From JALZKA01 sp963753385 (GTDB lineage Bacteria > Actinomycetota > Thermoleophilia > Solirubrobacterales > 70-9): 64,000 nt of DNA. Shown here in pieces: positions 16,274 through 24,410 of this stretch (the stretch's first letter is position 1; each line of letters begins with the position of its first letter). The stretch is from positions 248,001 through 312,000 of the forward strand of contig CAVWCC010000008.1 of NCBI GenBank assembly GCA_963753385.1, read 5' to 3'. A program made the translations under genes and the position numbers. The notes under the pieces are model-generated. The model was given only the letters and a program-made list of their open reading frames with translations. It did no database searches and had not been told where the DNA came from.

Positions 16274-17308
16274 TCAGTGTCCCGCTTGGCGAGGGCGCGC
16301 GCTGCCTCGGGGAGGAGTGTTGCTTCCATCCACACTCTCTATCGGCACGCGGAGCCGAACCCTTGTGCCGACCTGAGGCCGGGACTCGATTCGCAGGTCG
16401 CCGCCCACGAGCAGCGCGCGCTCACGCATGCCCCCGAGGCCGAGCCCACGGCTCGTCTGGTCGAACGTGAAGCCGTGCCCGTCGTCGGAGATCGTGAGAT
16501 CCGCGTGGCCGTCGGACCGAGCCAGCTTGACCAGCACGTTCTCCGCGTCTGCGTGCTGCGCTGCGTTCGAGAGCGCCTCCTGGGCCACGCGGTAGAGAAC
16601 CAGCTGCGAGTCGGCCGGAAGGTCGCTGAAGTCGCCCTCCGCCTCGAAGCTGGCGCTGATCCCGCTGGAGCTGTTGAGCTCCTCCACGTTGCCGGCGAGT
16701 GCCGCCTTCAGGCCCAGGTCGTCGAGCGCCGTCGGCCGGAGCTGGCGCGCCAGGGCGAGCAGCTCCTCCATCGCCTGGTTCGCGAGGACCTTGGTGTCGT
16801 TCAGCTCCTGCGCGAGCTCGGCCGGCGCGTGCGAGCGCAAGGCCTCGAGCCGCAGCAGCAAGCCGGTCAGCGACTGGTTCACCTCGTCGTGGAGGTCGCG
16901 CGCGATCCGCGAGCGCTCCTCCTCCTGTGCGGCGAGGGCGGCGCTCGACGTGCGCCGCCGCTCGGTCTCGAGACGCTCGAGCATGCGGCGAAACGTCCGG
17001 TGCAGCCGCTCGACCTCCTCCGGCCCACCAAACTCGTGCGGCTCTCGGAGGTTCGCGCCCGGCCGCGAGAGATCGGCGCGCTCCATCTCGTCGACCAGCC
17101 GCTCGAGCGGGCGGAAGCGCCGTTGGAGCAGGAACATGTTGAAGAGCACCGTTAGGGCGACGGCGAGCCCGAGCACCATCGCGGCCTCCGGCTTCGACGA
17201 GATGTCGATATCCGGGTTGGCGGCGACGATGGCGGCGACAACGGCGGCGACGATCAGGAGCAGGTTCACAACCAGGACCTGCGTCATGAGATTGCTTCTG
17301 CGCCTCAC
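16274..17308 (-). CDS. NarL-type sensor histidine kinase
   Basis: 344 residues: two N-terminal membrane helices (about 8-28 and 42-62) with a very short external loop, a HAMP-like region (RRFRPLERLVDEMERAD), and a HisKA_3 dimerisation block with the phospho-His in RIARDLHDEVNQSLTG. The ATPase domain follows (ALSNAAQHADAENV, DDGHGF, GLGLGGMRERA). The tiny sensor loop suggests sensing within the membrane or through a partner. It partners the response regulator downstream. Start could be 17308 (GTG) or 17287 (ATG). Confidence 0.9.
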   Translation of the reverse strand: MRRRSNLMTQVLVVNLLLIVAAVVAAIVAANPDIDISSKPEAAMVLGLAVALTVLFNMFLLQRRFRPLERLVDEMERADLSRPGANLREPHEFGGPEEVERLHRTFRRMLERLETERRRTSSAALAAQEEERSRIARDLHDEVNQSLTGLLLRLEALRSHAPAELAQELNDTKVLANQAMEELLALARQLRPTALDDLGLKAALAGNVEELNSSSGISASFEAEGDFSDLPADSQLVLYRVAQEALSNAAQHADAENVLVKLARSDGHADLTISDDGHGFTFDQTSRGLGLGGMRERALLVGGDLRIESRPQVGTRVRLRVPIESVDGSNTPPRGSARPRQAGH

Positions 17309-17340
17309 TGATGCCTCACCACAAATGATTATCGGGACTT

Positions 17341-17397
17341 GTGAGGCGGAGCCGTAGGCGAAGCCGAGCCCCGGCGTCGTTGAGCCGGCTTATCGGG
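17341..17397 (+). repeat. Two-hairpin intergenic element, copy D (upstream of htpX)
   Basis: Begins GTGAGGCGGAG, then a GCC-GTA-GGC hairpin, then CCGGC-GTCGTTGA-GCCGG and GGCTTATC. It is homologous in order to copies E and F but has a different, still paired, second stem. It lies between the kinase start and htpX, about 150 bp before the htpX ATG. Confidence 0.55.
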
Positions 17398-17544
17398 CTT
17401 GGGACTGGACCTCAGTTGGAATAGGGACTGGCCCCTATGCCGTGGGGGCGGCCGCCTGCGATCATCTGTCCAGGCACGGATTGCCTCCCACCCCCGGCTC
17501 GGACGCTGGCATCGGGAAACCCCGAAGGAGACTCTGAACGCAAA

Positions 17545-18405
17545 ATGACCACGACCCGCAGATCCAACTTCGCCGCTGCGTTCCGCACGACGATCCTGAT
17601 GGCGACGCTCACCGGCCTCCTGGTCGTGATCGGTGCCCTCATCGGCGGCGGCAGCACGGCGCTGCTGTTCCTGTTCATCGCCGCGCTCCTCAACCTGGGC
17701 GCGTGGTTCTTCTCGGACAAGCTGGCCCTGCGGATGAGCGGCGCCCAGCCGGTCACCGAGGAGCAGGCCCCCGGCCTCTACCAGATGGTTCGCGAGCTCT
17801 GCACCCGCGCGGATCTGCCGATGCCGAGCCTCTACGTGATCCCGCAGGAGCAGCCGAACGCCTTCGCGACCGGCCGCAACCCCAAGAACTCGGCCGTCGC
17901 CGTGACCGCCGGGATCATGAAGCGCCTCTCCGAGGACGAGCTGCGCGGCGTCATCTCCCACGAGCTCGCGCACATCCGCAACCGCGACGTGCTGATCCAG
18001 TCGATCGCCGCGACGATCGGCGGCGCGATCACCTACCTCGCCTACATGCTCCTGTGGTTCGGCGGCGACGACGAGTCGCCGCTCGGCCTGATCGGCTCGC
18101 TGGCGCTCGTGATCCTCGCCCCGATCGCGGCATCGCTGATCCAGCTCGCGGTTTCGCGCCAGCGCGAGTTCTCCGCGGACGCGACCGGTGCCCAGATCTC
18201 GGGCAACCCCGAGTCGCTCGCGAGCGCGCTGCTGCGCCTCGAGGAGAGCGCCAAGGAGATCCCGATGCAGGTCAACCAGGCCGCGGAGCCGCTCTACATC
18301 GTGAAGCCGTTCTCGGGCGGCGGCATCGCCTCCCTGTTCTCGACCCACCCGCCGATCGAGGAGCGCGTCCGGCGTCTGCGCCAGATGCGTCCCGCCCTCG
18401 GCTAG
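17545..18405 (+). CDS. htpX: Membrane zinc metalloprotease HtpX
   Basis: 286 residues. Two N-terminal hydrophobic helices (15-55), the zinc motif HELAH (in GVISHELAHIRNRD), two further hydrophobic helices, and REFSADATGAQISGNPESLA carrying the third ligand. The C-terminal FSTHPPIEERVRRLRQM is typical of HtpX. HtpX degrades damaged membrane proteins in membrane quality control. The ATG at 17545 is preferred, with AAGGAG about 15 nt upstream. A terminator follows at 18430-18454. Another membrane protease, FtsH, is encoded at the far end of the window. Confidence 0.93.
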   Translation: MTTTRRSNFAAAFRTTILMATLTGLLVVIGALIGGGSTALLFLFIAALLNLGAWFFSDKLALRMSGAQPVTEEQAPGLYQMVRELCTRADLPMPSLYVIPQEQPNAFATGRNPKNSAVAVTAGIMKRLSEDELRGVISHELAHIRNRDVLIQSIAATIGGAITYLAYMLLWFGGDDESPLGLIGSLALVILAPIAASLIQLAVSRQREFSADATGAQISGNPESLASALLRLEESAKEIPMQVNQAAEPLYIVKPFSGGGIASLFSTHPPIEERVRRLRQMRPALG

Positions 18406-18429
18406 GACCCTCCAGGAGTCAGCGAGCCA

Positions 18430-18454
18430 CCGGGCCGGCGATTTGCCGGCCCGG
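18430..18454 (+). terminator. Intrinsic terminator of htpX
   Basis: A perfect 10-bp GC-rich stem (CCGGGCCGGC / GCCGGCCCGG) with a GATTT loop, followed by TTGGTTT. It lies 24 bp after the htpX stop and ahead of the promoter of the next gene. Confidence 0.75.
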
Positions 18455-18492
18455 TTGGTTTAGACGGCCGCTCCCACCATGTGCGCCGTCTC

Positions 18493-18514
18493 GCGCTACA
18501 CTTTCTGAAGTAAT
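18493..18514 (+). promoter_or_regulatory. Shared sulfur-gene promoter/operator, copy 1
   Basis: The 22-bp sequence here matches 23386-23407 at 20 of 22 positions. It contains the -10-like TACACT and an imperfect inverted repeat ACTTT-CT-GAAGT, which is perfect (ACTTC-CT-GAAGT) in the other copy. It lies 35 bp before the GTG of the rhodanese-E1 gene. The two downstream genes work in one sulfur pathway, so a common regulator is likely. Confidence 0.6.
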
Positions 18515-18549
18515 CCAGCAATCCCGATAGGGATTTGGAGTTTTCAGCT

Positions 18550-19725
18550 GTGGCGACGGCTACCGACAGAGTCAGAATGATTCCGCTCGACCGGGCTCGC
18601 GAGGAGATCGAGTCGGGCGTTCGCGTCATCGACGTGCGCGAGCAGCACGAGTGGGACGAGGCCCACCTCGAGCAGGCCATCCTGTTGCCTCAGGGTGAGG
18701 TTGCCGAGCGGATCGACGAGGTCGCCCCCGACCGGTCCGAGCCGCTGATCCTGCATTGCCGCACCGACAACCGTTCCGCCCGCGTCGCGGAGCTGCTCGC
18801 GGGTTTCGGCTACGAGGACGTGAGCGTGATCGAAGGCGGCATCGTCGCCTGGAGCGAGGCCGGGTTCCCCGTCGTCGCCCAGCTCTCACCCGAGCAGCGC
18901 AACCGTTACTCCCGCCACACGCTGCTCCCGGAGATCGGGGTCGAGGGCCAGCTCAAGCTCCTGAACGCGAAGGTCCTGCTGCTGGGCGCCGGCGGCCTGG
19001 GCTCGCCGACCGCCCTCTACCTTGCCGCGGCCGGCGTCGGGACGATCGGCATCGTCGACGACGACGTGGTCGACGCATCCAACCTGCAGCGTCAGGTGAT
19101 CCACACGACCGACCGCGTCGGAGTCCCGAAGACCGCGTCAGCGAAGACGGCGATCGAGGCGCTCAACCCCGACGTCAACGTCGTCGAGCACAACCTCCGC
19201 CTCGACGCGTCGAACATCCTCGAGCTGCTCGAGCCCTACGACGTGATCGTCGACGGCGCCGACAACTTCCCGACCCGCTACCTCCTGAACGACGCCTCGG
19301 TGCGGCTTCGCAAGCCGGTGGTTTCCGCCTCGATCCTGGGCTTCGAGGGCCAGATCTCGACCTTCATCCCGTACGAGGGCCCCTGCTACCGCTGCCTCTA
19401 CCCGACGCCGCCGCCGCCCGAGCTGGCGCCCAGCTGCGGGGCCAACGGCGTGCTCGGCGTGATGGCCGGCGTGATGGGCCTGCTCCAGGCGAACGAGGTC
19501 ATCAAGCTCGCCGCGGGAATCGGCGAGACGCTCAGCGGCCGCCTGCTCCTCTACGACTCGCTCGCCACCAGCTTCACCGAGCTCAAGGTCCGGCGCGACC
19601 CGCACTGCCCGATCTGCGGCGACGACGTCGCCGAGATCCCGGCCGAGGAGCTGGGCAAGTTCCCGGACTACGAGCTCTTCTGCGGTGCGCCGGCCCGCGA
19701 GCCCACGCCCGAGCCGGTCGCCTGA
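18550..19725 (+). CDS. moeZ: Rhodanese-E1 fusion: sulfur-carrier adenylyltransferase/sulfurtransferase (MoeZ-like)
   Basis: 391 residues. Residues about 10-100 form a rhodanese domain with the active Cys in LHCRTDNRSARV. Residues 110-350 form the ThiF/MoeB E1-like domain (LLLGAGGLGSPTALYLAAAG, SNLQRQVIHT, ILGFEGQIS), with zinc Cys pairs CYRC and CPIC. Such proteins adenylate the C-terminal Gly of a ubiquitin-like carrier and convert it to a thiocarboxylate. Standard MoeZ has the rhodanese at the C-terminus; here the order is reversed. The GTG at 18550 is chosen because GGAG lies 9 nt upstream. It is followed 21 bp later by cysO, its likely substrate. Confidence 0.88.
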   Translation: MATATDRVRMIPLDRAREEIESGVRVIDVREQHEWDEAHLEQAILLPQGEVAERIDEVAPDRSEPLILHCRTDNRSARVAELLAGFGYEDVSVIEGGIVAWSEAGFPVVAQLSPEQRNRYSRHTLLPEIGVEGQLKLLNAKVLLLGAGGLGSPTALYLAAAGVGTIGIVDDDVVDASNLQRQVIHTTDRVGVPKTASAKTAIEALNPDVNVVEHNLRLDASNILELLEPYDVIVDGADNFPTRYLLNDASVRLRKPVVSASILGFEGQISTFIPYEGPCYRCLYPTPPPPELAPSCGANGVLGVMAGVMGLLQANEVIKLAAGIGETLSGRLLLYDSLATSFTELKVRRDPHCPICGDDVAEIPAEELGKFPDYELFCGAPAREPTPEPVA

Positions 19726-19746
19726 TCGAATAGCTTTCCGCCGCCG

Positions 19747-20028
19747 ATGCCGAGCGCGACCGTGAAGATCCCGCCCGTGCTGCGCCCGCAAACCGGGGGC
19801 GAGGCGACGGTTGCGGCCGACGGTGTGACGGTCGGCGACGTGCTCGCCGCCCTTGTTGAGGCGCACCCCGGCACCCGCGACCAGCTCTTCGGGGGCGACG
19901 GCGACCTGAACCGCTACGTCAACGTTTATCTGAACGATGAGGACGTCCGCGTGCTCGACGGCCTCGAGACGGCGATCGACGATGGCGACACCGTCGTGAT
20001 CCTCCCGGCGATGGCCGGCGGCCTCTGA
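19747..20028 (+). CDS. cysO: Ubiquitin-like sulfur carrier protein (CysO/ThiS/MoaD type)
   Basis: 93 residues of beta-grasp fold. It starts PSATVKIPPVLRPQTGG and ends VVILPAMAGGL. The GG is the activation site, but here one extra Leu follows it, so the protein cannot be thiocarboxylated until that residue is removed. The JAMM peptidase encoded at 27316-27714 is the obvious candidate for trimming. With the E1 upstream and CysM/Mec downstream, this matches the mycobacterial CysO cysteine route. A TAGCTT box lies 10 nt before the ATG, so it may also have its own leaderless promoter. Confidence 0.9.
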   Translation: MPSATVKIPPVLRPQTGGEATVAADGVTVGDVLAALVEAHPGTRDQLFGGDGDLNRYVNVYLNDEDVRVLDGLETAIDDGDTVVILPAMAGGL

Positions 20029-20083
20029 GGCGGAGCGCCGAAGGCGCGGAGACGAAGGCCCGCCGTTGTTGAGGCGGCTTGTC
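20026..20083 (+). repeat. Two-hairpin intergenic element, copy E (after cysO)
   Basis: Begins with the TGA stop of cysO. Hairpin 1 is GCGCC-GAA-GGCGC and hairpin 2 is CCGCC-GTTGTTGA-GGCGG, then GGCTTGTC. It fills the gap between the convergent ends of cysO and the ABC ATPase gene. Hairpin 2 is identical to copy F on the other strand at 13228-13245. Confidence 0.6.
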
Positions 20084-20895
20084 TAGGCGCTCTGCGATCC
20101 CAGGACCAGGCCCAGGAAGCGCTTGGTCCGATCCTCGCGTGGGTTGCCGAGCACGTCGTGCGGCTCGCCGTGCTCGACGACCACGCCGCCGTCCATGAAG
20201 ACGACCTCGTCGGCGACGCCGCGGGCGAAGCCCATCTCGTGGGTGACGACGATCATCGTCATGCCCTCTTCGGCGAGCTCCTGCATGACGTCGAGGACCT
20301 CCTTGACCAGCTCGGGGTCGAGCGCACTGGTGACCTCGTCGAACAGCAGCACATGTGGCTCCATCGCCAGCGCCCGGGCGATCGCCACCCGCTGCTGCTG
20401 GCCGCCCGACAGCCGGTCCGGATACTCGTGGAGCTTGTCGGCGAGGTCCACCCGCGTCAGCAACGCCTCGGACTTGGCGCGTGCCTCCTCGGCCGACACG
20501 TCCAGCACCTTCTCCTGGGCGAGGGAGACGTTCTCGAGCGCCGACTTGTGTGGGAACAGGTTGAACTGCTGGAACACCATGCCGACCCGCCGCCGCGTGT
20601 AGTCGCGGTCCTCGCTCGCCTTGGCCCCCTCGCCCGTGATCTCCTTCCCCTCGAGGAAGATCCGGCCCCGGTTGGCGGGCTCGAGCAGATTGATGCAGCG
20701 CAGCAGCGTCGACTTGCCCGAGCCGCTCGGCCCGATCACACAGGTGACCGATCCGCGCTTGACCTCGAGGTCGACCCCGCGGAGGACCTCGAGGTCGCCG
20801 AAGCTCTTGTGAATGTCCTCGAGCTTCAGTATCGACCCGCCCTCGTTGAGGGCGTCGCCCGGCAGCGCTGTGGTCACGTCGGTCGTGACGCCCAT
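20083..20895 (-). CDS. Polar amino-acid ABC transporter ATP-binding protein
   Basis: 270 residues. Walker A is GPSGSGKSTLLRCINLLE, the signature is LSGGQQQRVAIARAL and Walker B is VLLFDEVTSALDPE. The family is GlnQ/HisP-like. It energises import with the permease and lipoprotein genes upstream on the same strand. The ATG at 20895 is used because it lies one base after the permease stop; a longer start at 20946 would sit inside the permease gene. The substrate could be a sulfur-containing amino acid given its neighbours, but this is inference. Confidence 0.9.
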   Translation of the reverse strand: MGVTTDVTTALPGDALNEGGSILKLEDIHKSFGDLEVLRGVDLEVKRGSVTCVIGPSGSGKSTLLRCINLLEPANRGRIFLEGKEITGEGAKASEDRDYTRRRVGMVFQQFNLFPHKSALENVSLAQEKVLDVSAEEARAKSEALLTRVDLADKLHEYPDRLSGGQQQRVAIARALAMEPHVLLFDEVTSALDPELVKEVLDVMQELAEEGMTMIVVTHEMGFARGVADEVVFMDGGVVVEHGEPHDVLGNPREDRTKRFLGLVLGSQSA

Positions 20896-20896
20896 C

Positions 20897-21691
20897 CTAA
20901 GCGCCCGCCACGCCGGTTGTGAGCGGGCTCGGTGGTGCGGCTTCACCGCCCCCGCGCCTCGTCTTGGTCTGCTCGCGGGCGATCAGCCAATCGACCAGCC
21001 GTGCGAGCGGAATGGTGACCACCAGGAACAGGATCGCCCCAAGCGTTAGCGCCGATCCGTTGAGGTTTTCCGTCTGGTAGTCGAAACCCGCCTGGACGAC
21101 CTCGATCAGTCCCAGGAAGCTGACGAGCGCGGTGTCCTTCATCAAGGCGATGAAGTCGTTCAGCAACGGAGGGATCACCTTGCGAACTGCCTGGGGGACG
21201 ATCACGAACCGCATCGACTGGCCGTGGCTCATGCCGAGGGAGCGCGCCGCCTCCATCTGCCCGAGCGGCACCGCCTCGATCCCGGCGCGGTAGACCTCCG
21301 CCATGTACGCGCCGTACGTGACCGTGAGCGCGATGACCCCGTACCAGAACGGCGATGGCTGTCCGAGCCACTCGGGCACGCCAATCGACCGCGGGATCAG
21401 CTCGCCGCCCACGGGGGATGCTGCCGAGCTGAGAAACCCGGACACGAGCAGGATCACGAGTAGGACAGGGATCCCGCGAAACACGTCGATATAGGCGATC
21501 GACAACCACCGGACGGGTGCCAGCGCGCGGCCGGGGAGCTGCCGGAGCACCGCGAGGACCAAGCCCCACACGAGCGAGAGGACCCCCGCGATGATCGAGA
21601 GCTTGATCGTGTACCAGAAGCCGTCCAGCACAGGGCCGAACTCGTCGACCATGACCCCGAAGTCGAAGTAGTAGTTGAGTATGTAGTCCAT
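20897..21691 (-). CDS. Polar amino-acid ABC transporter permease
   Basis: 264 residues with about five hydrophobic helices. The EAA loop typical of His/Glu/Gln/Arg/opine permeases is visible: GIEAVPLGQMEAARSLGMS. It forms the membrane channel of the importer. It lies about 80 bp after the binding-protein gene, and that gap holds two stem-loops that probably reduce permease expression relative to the binding protein. Confidence 0.9.
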   Translation of the reverse strand: MDYILNYYFDFGVMVDEFGPVLDGFWYTIKLSIIAGVLSLVWGLVLAVLRQLPGRALAPVRWLSIAYIDVFRGIPVLLVILLVSGFLSSAASPVGGELIPRSIGVPEWLGQPSPFWYGVIALTVTYGAYMAEVYRAGIEAVPLGQMEAARSLGMSHGQSMRFVIVPQAVRKVIPPLLNDFIALMKDTALVSFLGLIEVVQAGFDYQTENLNGSALTLGAILFLVVTIPLARLVDWLIAREQTKTRRGGGEAAPPSPLTTGVAGA

Positions 21692-21714
21692 CTCTCTCCT
21701 GTCCTGGAACGAGA

Positions 21715-21765
21715 GAGGGCGCCGTCCGGCGCCCTCCCCTGAGTCACATCCGGCGCTTCTGCGCC
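21715..21765 (-). promoter_or_regulatory. Intercistronic stem-loops between binding-protein and permease genes
   Basis: Two hairpins: GAGGGCGCCG/CGGCGCCCTC (21715-21736) and GGCGC-TTCT-GCGCC (21752-21765). ABC import operons often use such structures to stabilise the binding-protein mRNA or to attenuate read-through. An SD-like AGGAGAG follows for the permease. Confidence 0.5.
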
Positions 21766-21772
21766 AAGCTAG

Positions 21773-22642
21773 CTAGTTGTCGGACAGGAACGGGTTCGGA
21801 TCGCCGCTCGCGACCGACTCCGGCGGGGCTGTCGAGAAGTACTTCTGGTACAGCTCGTCCACCGTCCCGTCCTCCTTCAGCTGTGCGAGCGCCGCGTTGA
21901 CCGCCTCGCGCAGGCCGTCGTTGTCCGGCGCCACCGGGAACCCGTACAGCTCGTCCGTCTGGATCTCCTCGGCGATCACCATGCCGCCCTGCTTCTCGAC
22001 GGCATCCGCCGCCACAGGTTGGTCGATGATGGTCGCATCGACCTGGCCGGTGACCAGCGCCGTGATCGCGTCGGGGCCCTGTGGGAAGCCGCGGACCTCG
22101 GAGGCGCCGGTTTCGTCGTTCGCGTACGCCTCGCCGGTGGTCCCGTCCTGGGCGCCGACGATCACGCCGTCGAGATCGGCGACCGAGGCGATGTCCGAGT
22201 CCTCTGTCACCAGCAGCGCCTGTTGCGCCTCGTAGTGCGGGTCGGTGAAGTCGACCACCCGCTCGCGCTCGGGCAGGATGGTGGACGAAACGACGGCGAT
22301 GTCGAAGAGGCCGTTCGCGGTATCGCGGAAGACCGCCGCGAAGTTCGTGTTCGAGTACTGAGGCTCGAGCCCGAGGATCTCGGAGATCGCGTTGAACAGC
22401 TCGATCTCGTAGCCCGAGAAGTCCGGGTCGTCCGGGCTCCCGATCAAGAACGGCGGGTAGGGCGCGTCCGTGCCGACCGTGAGCACGCCCTCCTCGATCG
22501 TCTCGAAGTCGGCCGTGGTCTGGCCGGTCGTCGCCTCCGTGGTGGCGTCATCGTCATCGTCGTCGCCGCAGCCCGCGACGAGCGCGGTGGCGAACAGGGC
22601 CGCGATCATCGCGATCACGAGCCAAAGGCGGGTTCCTCTCAT
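21773..22642 (-). CDS. Extracellular amino-acid binding lipoprotein (family 3)
   Basis: 289 residues. The signal peptide ends in the lipobox LVAGC, followed by a run of six Asp and a Thr-rich linker. The domain has the SBP_bac_3 signature: VLTVGTDAPYPPFLIG, GYEIELFNAISEILGL, GLFDIAVVSSTILPERERVVDFT. It captures the ligand outside the membrane for the permease/ATPase pair. A strong ribosome site (GGAGGAA) precedes the ATG, unlike the leaderless genes around it. Confidence 0.92.
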   Translation of the reverse strand: MRGTRLWLVIAMIAALFATALVAGCGDDDDDDATTEATTGQTTADFETIEEGVLTVGTDAPYPPFLIGSPDDPDFSGYEIELFNAISEILGLEPQYSNTNFAAVFRDTANGLFDIAVVSSTILPERERVVDFTDPHYEAQQALLVTEDSDIASVADLDGVIVGAQDGTTGEAYANDETGASEVRGFPQGPDAITALVTGQVDATIIDQPVAADAVEKQGGMVIAEEIQTDELYGFPVAPDNDGLREAVNAALAQLKEDGTVDELYQKYFSTAPPESVASGDPNPFLSDN

Positions 22643-22708
22643 CCTTGGTGTTCCTCCTGCGTGAATCCGGGGGGTACAGGCCCTATCTCCCGCCCGAACA
22701 TATCCGAG

Positions 22709-23326
22709 TCAGGTCGCGGCAAGCGTCTCCCGAAGCGTTGCGTCGAGCAGCTCGCGCGCCCGCTCACGCTCCATCGCGCCCGCGAGCCACCGGGTGCAGA
22801 GCCCGTCCACTAGCGTGATCAGGACCTCGGCGGTCTGGTCGGGATCGATTCCGGCACGGACCGATCCGTCCTCCATGCCGCGCCGGATCGCGTCCGCCAC
22901 GGTCGCGCTCCAGGTCTCGGTGACGCGGCGCACGTCGTCGCGAAGCGTCGGCTCGAACACCGCCGTCGCGCTCACCTCACCCCAGACGATCGCGTTGTCG
23001 CGCACGGTGCGGTCGTCGTCGAGCTCGGCGAGCAGCGCCGCCTCGACCGCCTCGTACCCGGAGCGGGCCTCCGAGTCGCTGCGCAGCGCAGCTGACGGCG
23101 CCTTGTCGCTCGCCCGCTCGAGAGCGGCGCGGATCAGGCCCTGGCGGCTCGCGAAGTGGTAGTAGAGGAGCGGGGGAGAGACGCCGGCCTCGGACGCGAC
23201 CTCCTCGACCCGCAGCCCGCGCACACCGCTACGCGAGATCACCCGAGCGGCCGCGACCAGGATCGCTTCGCGGCGGTCGCTGCCGCCCTCACCGTTGGCT
23301 GCGGAAGTGCTCGCCGCCTCGGTCAT
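22709..23326 (-). CDS. TetR-family transcriptional regulator
   Basis: 205 residues from the ATG at 23326. Helix-turn-helix region: REAILVAAARVISRSGVRG, then VASEAGVSPPLLYYHFASRQ. The C-terminal ligand domain has no recognised class. It is divergent from cysM with about 80 bp between starts, and that gap contains the ACTTC-CT-GAAGT palindrome. This makes it one candidate regulator of the shared sulfur motif, though the second motif copy lies 5 kb away. A longer start at 23425 would run through the cysM promoter and is not favoured. Confidence 0.85.
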   Translation of the reverse strand: MTEAASTSAANGEGGSDRREAILVAAARVISRSGVRGLRVEEVASEAGVSPPLLYYHFASRQGLIRAALERASDKAPSAALRSDSEARSGYEAVEAALLAELDDDRTVRDNAIVWGEVSATAVFEPTLRDDVRRVTETWSATVADAIRRGMEDGSVRAGIDPDQTAEVLITLVDGLCTRWLAGAMERERARELLDATLRETLAAT

Positions 23327-23385
23327 CTCGGCGATGTTCGCAGAGCGGGCGGCGCCGCGCAAAGCCCACCTGCAGCGGCTTTTCA

Positions 23386-23407
23386 GCACTACACTTCCTG
23401 AAGTAAT
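23386..23407 (+). promoter_or_regulatory. Shared sulfur-gene promoter/operator, copy 2 (cysM)
   Basis: The second copy of the 22-bp motif. TACACT (23390-23395) is followed by the perfect inverted repeat ACTTC-CT-GAAGT (23393-23404), whose end touches the ATG at 23406. With only 10 nt from the -10 box to the ATG, the transcript would have almost no leader. A protein bound to the palindrome would block initiation directly. Confidence 0.65.
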
Positions 23408-24374
23408 GGTCGAGCCCACGCTCAACCGGCCGTGCGGCGGGCGCTACAGCGACCTGGTCGAGGCGGTCGGCAACACCCCGCTCGTCGAGCTGCCCTCCCT
23501 CTCGCCGAAGCACCCGTGCGTGCGGATCTTCGCGAAGCTCGAGGGACGGAACCCGACCGGATCCGTCAAGGACCGCGTGGCCAAGGCGATGATCGAGTCC
23601 GCCGAGGCCGACGGCGCGGTCGAGCCGGGGCAGACCATCCTCGAGCCGACCTCCGGCAACACCGGGATCTCGCTCGCGATGATCTGCCGCCGGAAGGGCT
23701 ATCCGCTGCGGGTCGTGATGCCCGACAACGTCACCGAGGAGCGCACGCAGCTGCTGCTCATGTACGGGGCGGAGATCGTCTACTCGGAGGGCGCCAAGGG
23801 CTCGAACGGCGCGGTCGAGCTGGCCCTCGAAATGGCCGAGGCCGATCCCTCGGTCTACATGCCCTACCAGTACGGGAACCCGGCGAACCCGCTCGCCCAC
23901 TACAACGGCACAGCGGTCGAGATCCTCGACGAACTCGACGACGTGGCCGCCTTCGTGGGCGGGCTCGGCACGGGCGGGACTCTGATGGGGGTCGGCCGCC
24001 GGCTGAAGGAGAACGACCCTCAGACGAAGATCGTCGCGGCCGAGCCGATGCAGGGCGAGCTGGTCCAGGGACTCCGCTCGCTCGACGACGGCTTCATCCC
24101 CCCGATCATCGACCTCTCGGTCCTCGACCGGAAGATCATGGTCTCGAACCGGGACGCGATCGTCTGGACGCAGCGCCTGCTGAACGAGGAAGGGCTGTTC
24201 GCCGGCGTCTCGGCCGGTGCGGTCGCCTCGGTCTGCGTGCGGATCGCCGGCGAGTTCGAGGAGGGCAACGTCGTCTTCCTCGTGCCGGACGACGGCTGGA
24301 AGTACCTCTCGTCCGGCGTCTACACGACGCCGGTTGACGAGCTCGAGGCGCTCGACTCCACCGTCTGGTGGTAG
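23406..24374 (+). CDS. cysM: O-phosphoserine/CysO-dependent cysteine synthase CysM
   Basis: 322 residues of PLP fold-type II. The PLP Lys is in NPTGSVKDRVA, then EPTSGNTGISLAM, GGLGTGGTLMGVGRRL and a C-terminal WKYLSSGVY ending in VWW. The arrangement and the C-terminus follow mycobacterial CysM, which joins O-phosphoserine with the CysO thiocarboxylate to make CysO-cysteine. Plain O-acetylserine sulfhydrylases lack this tail. The ATG is fixed by the promoter motif just upstream. Partners cysO, the E1 and mec all lie within 9 kb. Confidence 0.9.
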   Translation: MVEPTLNRPCGGRYSDLVEAVGNTPLVELPSLSPKHPCVRIFAKLEGRNPTGSVKDRVAKAMIESAEADGAVEPGQTILEPTSGNTGISLAMICRRKGYPLRVVMPDNVTEERTQLLLMYGAEIVYSEGAKGSNGAVELALEMAEADPSVYMPYQYGNPANPLAHYNGTAVEILDELDDVAAFVGGLGTGGTLMGVGRRLKENDPQTKIVAAEPMQGELVQGLRSLDDGFIPPIIDLSVLDRKIMVSNRDAIVWTQRLLNEEGLFAGVSAGAVASVCVRIAGEFEEGNVVFLVPDDGWKYLSSGVYTTPVDELEALDSTVWW

Positions 24375-24410
24375 AGCGCCGCCGGAGCGGGCTCTTCTAG
24401 TCTCAGTCCC

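Noticed and set aside
16270..16335. An upstream start of the response regulator
   Set aside because: It would overlap the kinase gene by 62 bp and add a non-homologous N-terminus; ATG 16269 starts the receiver domain directly.
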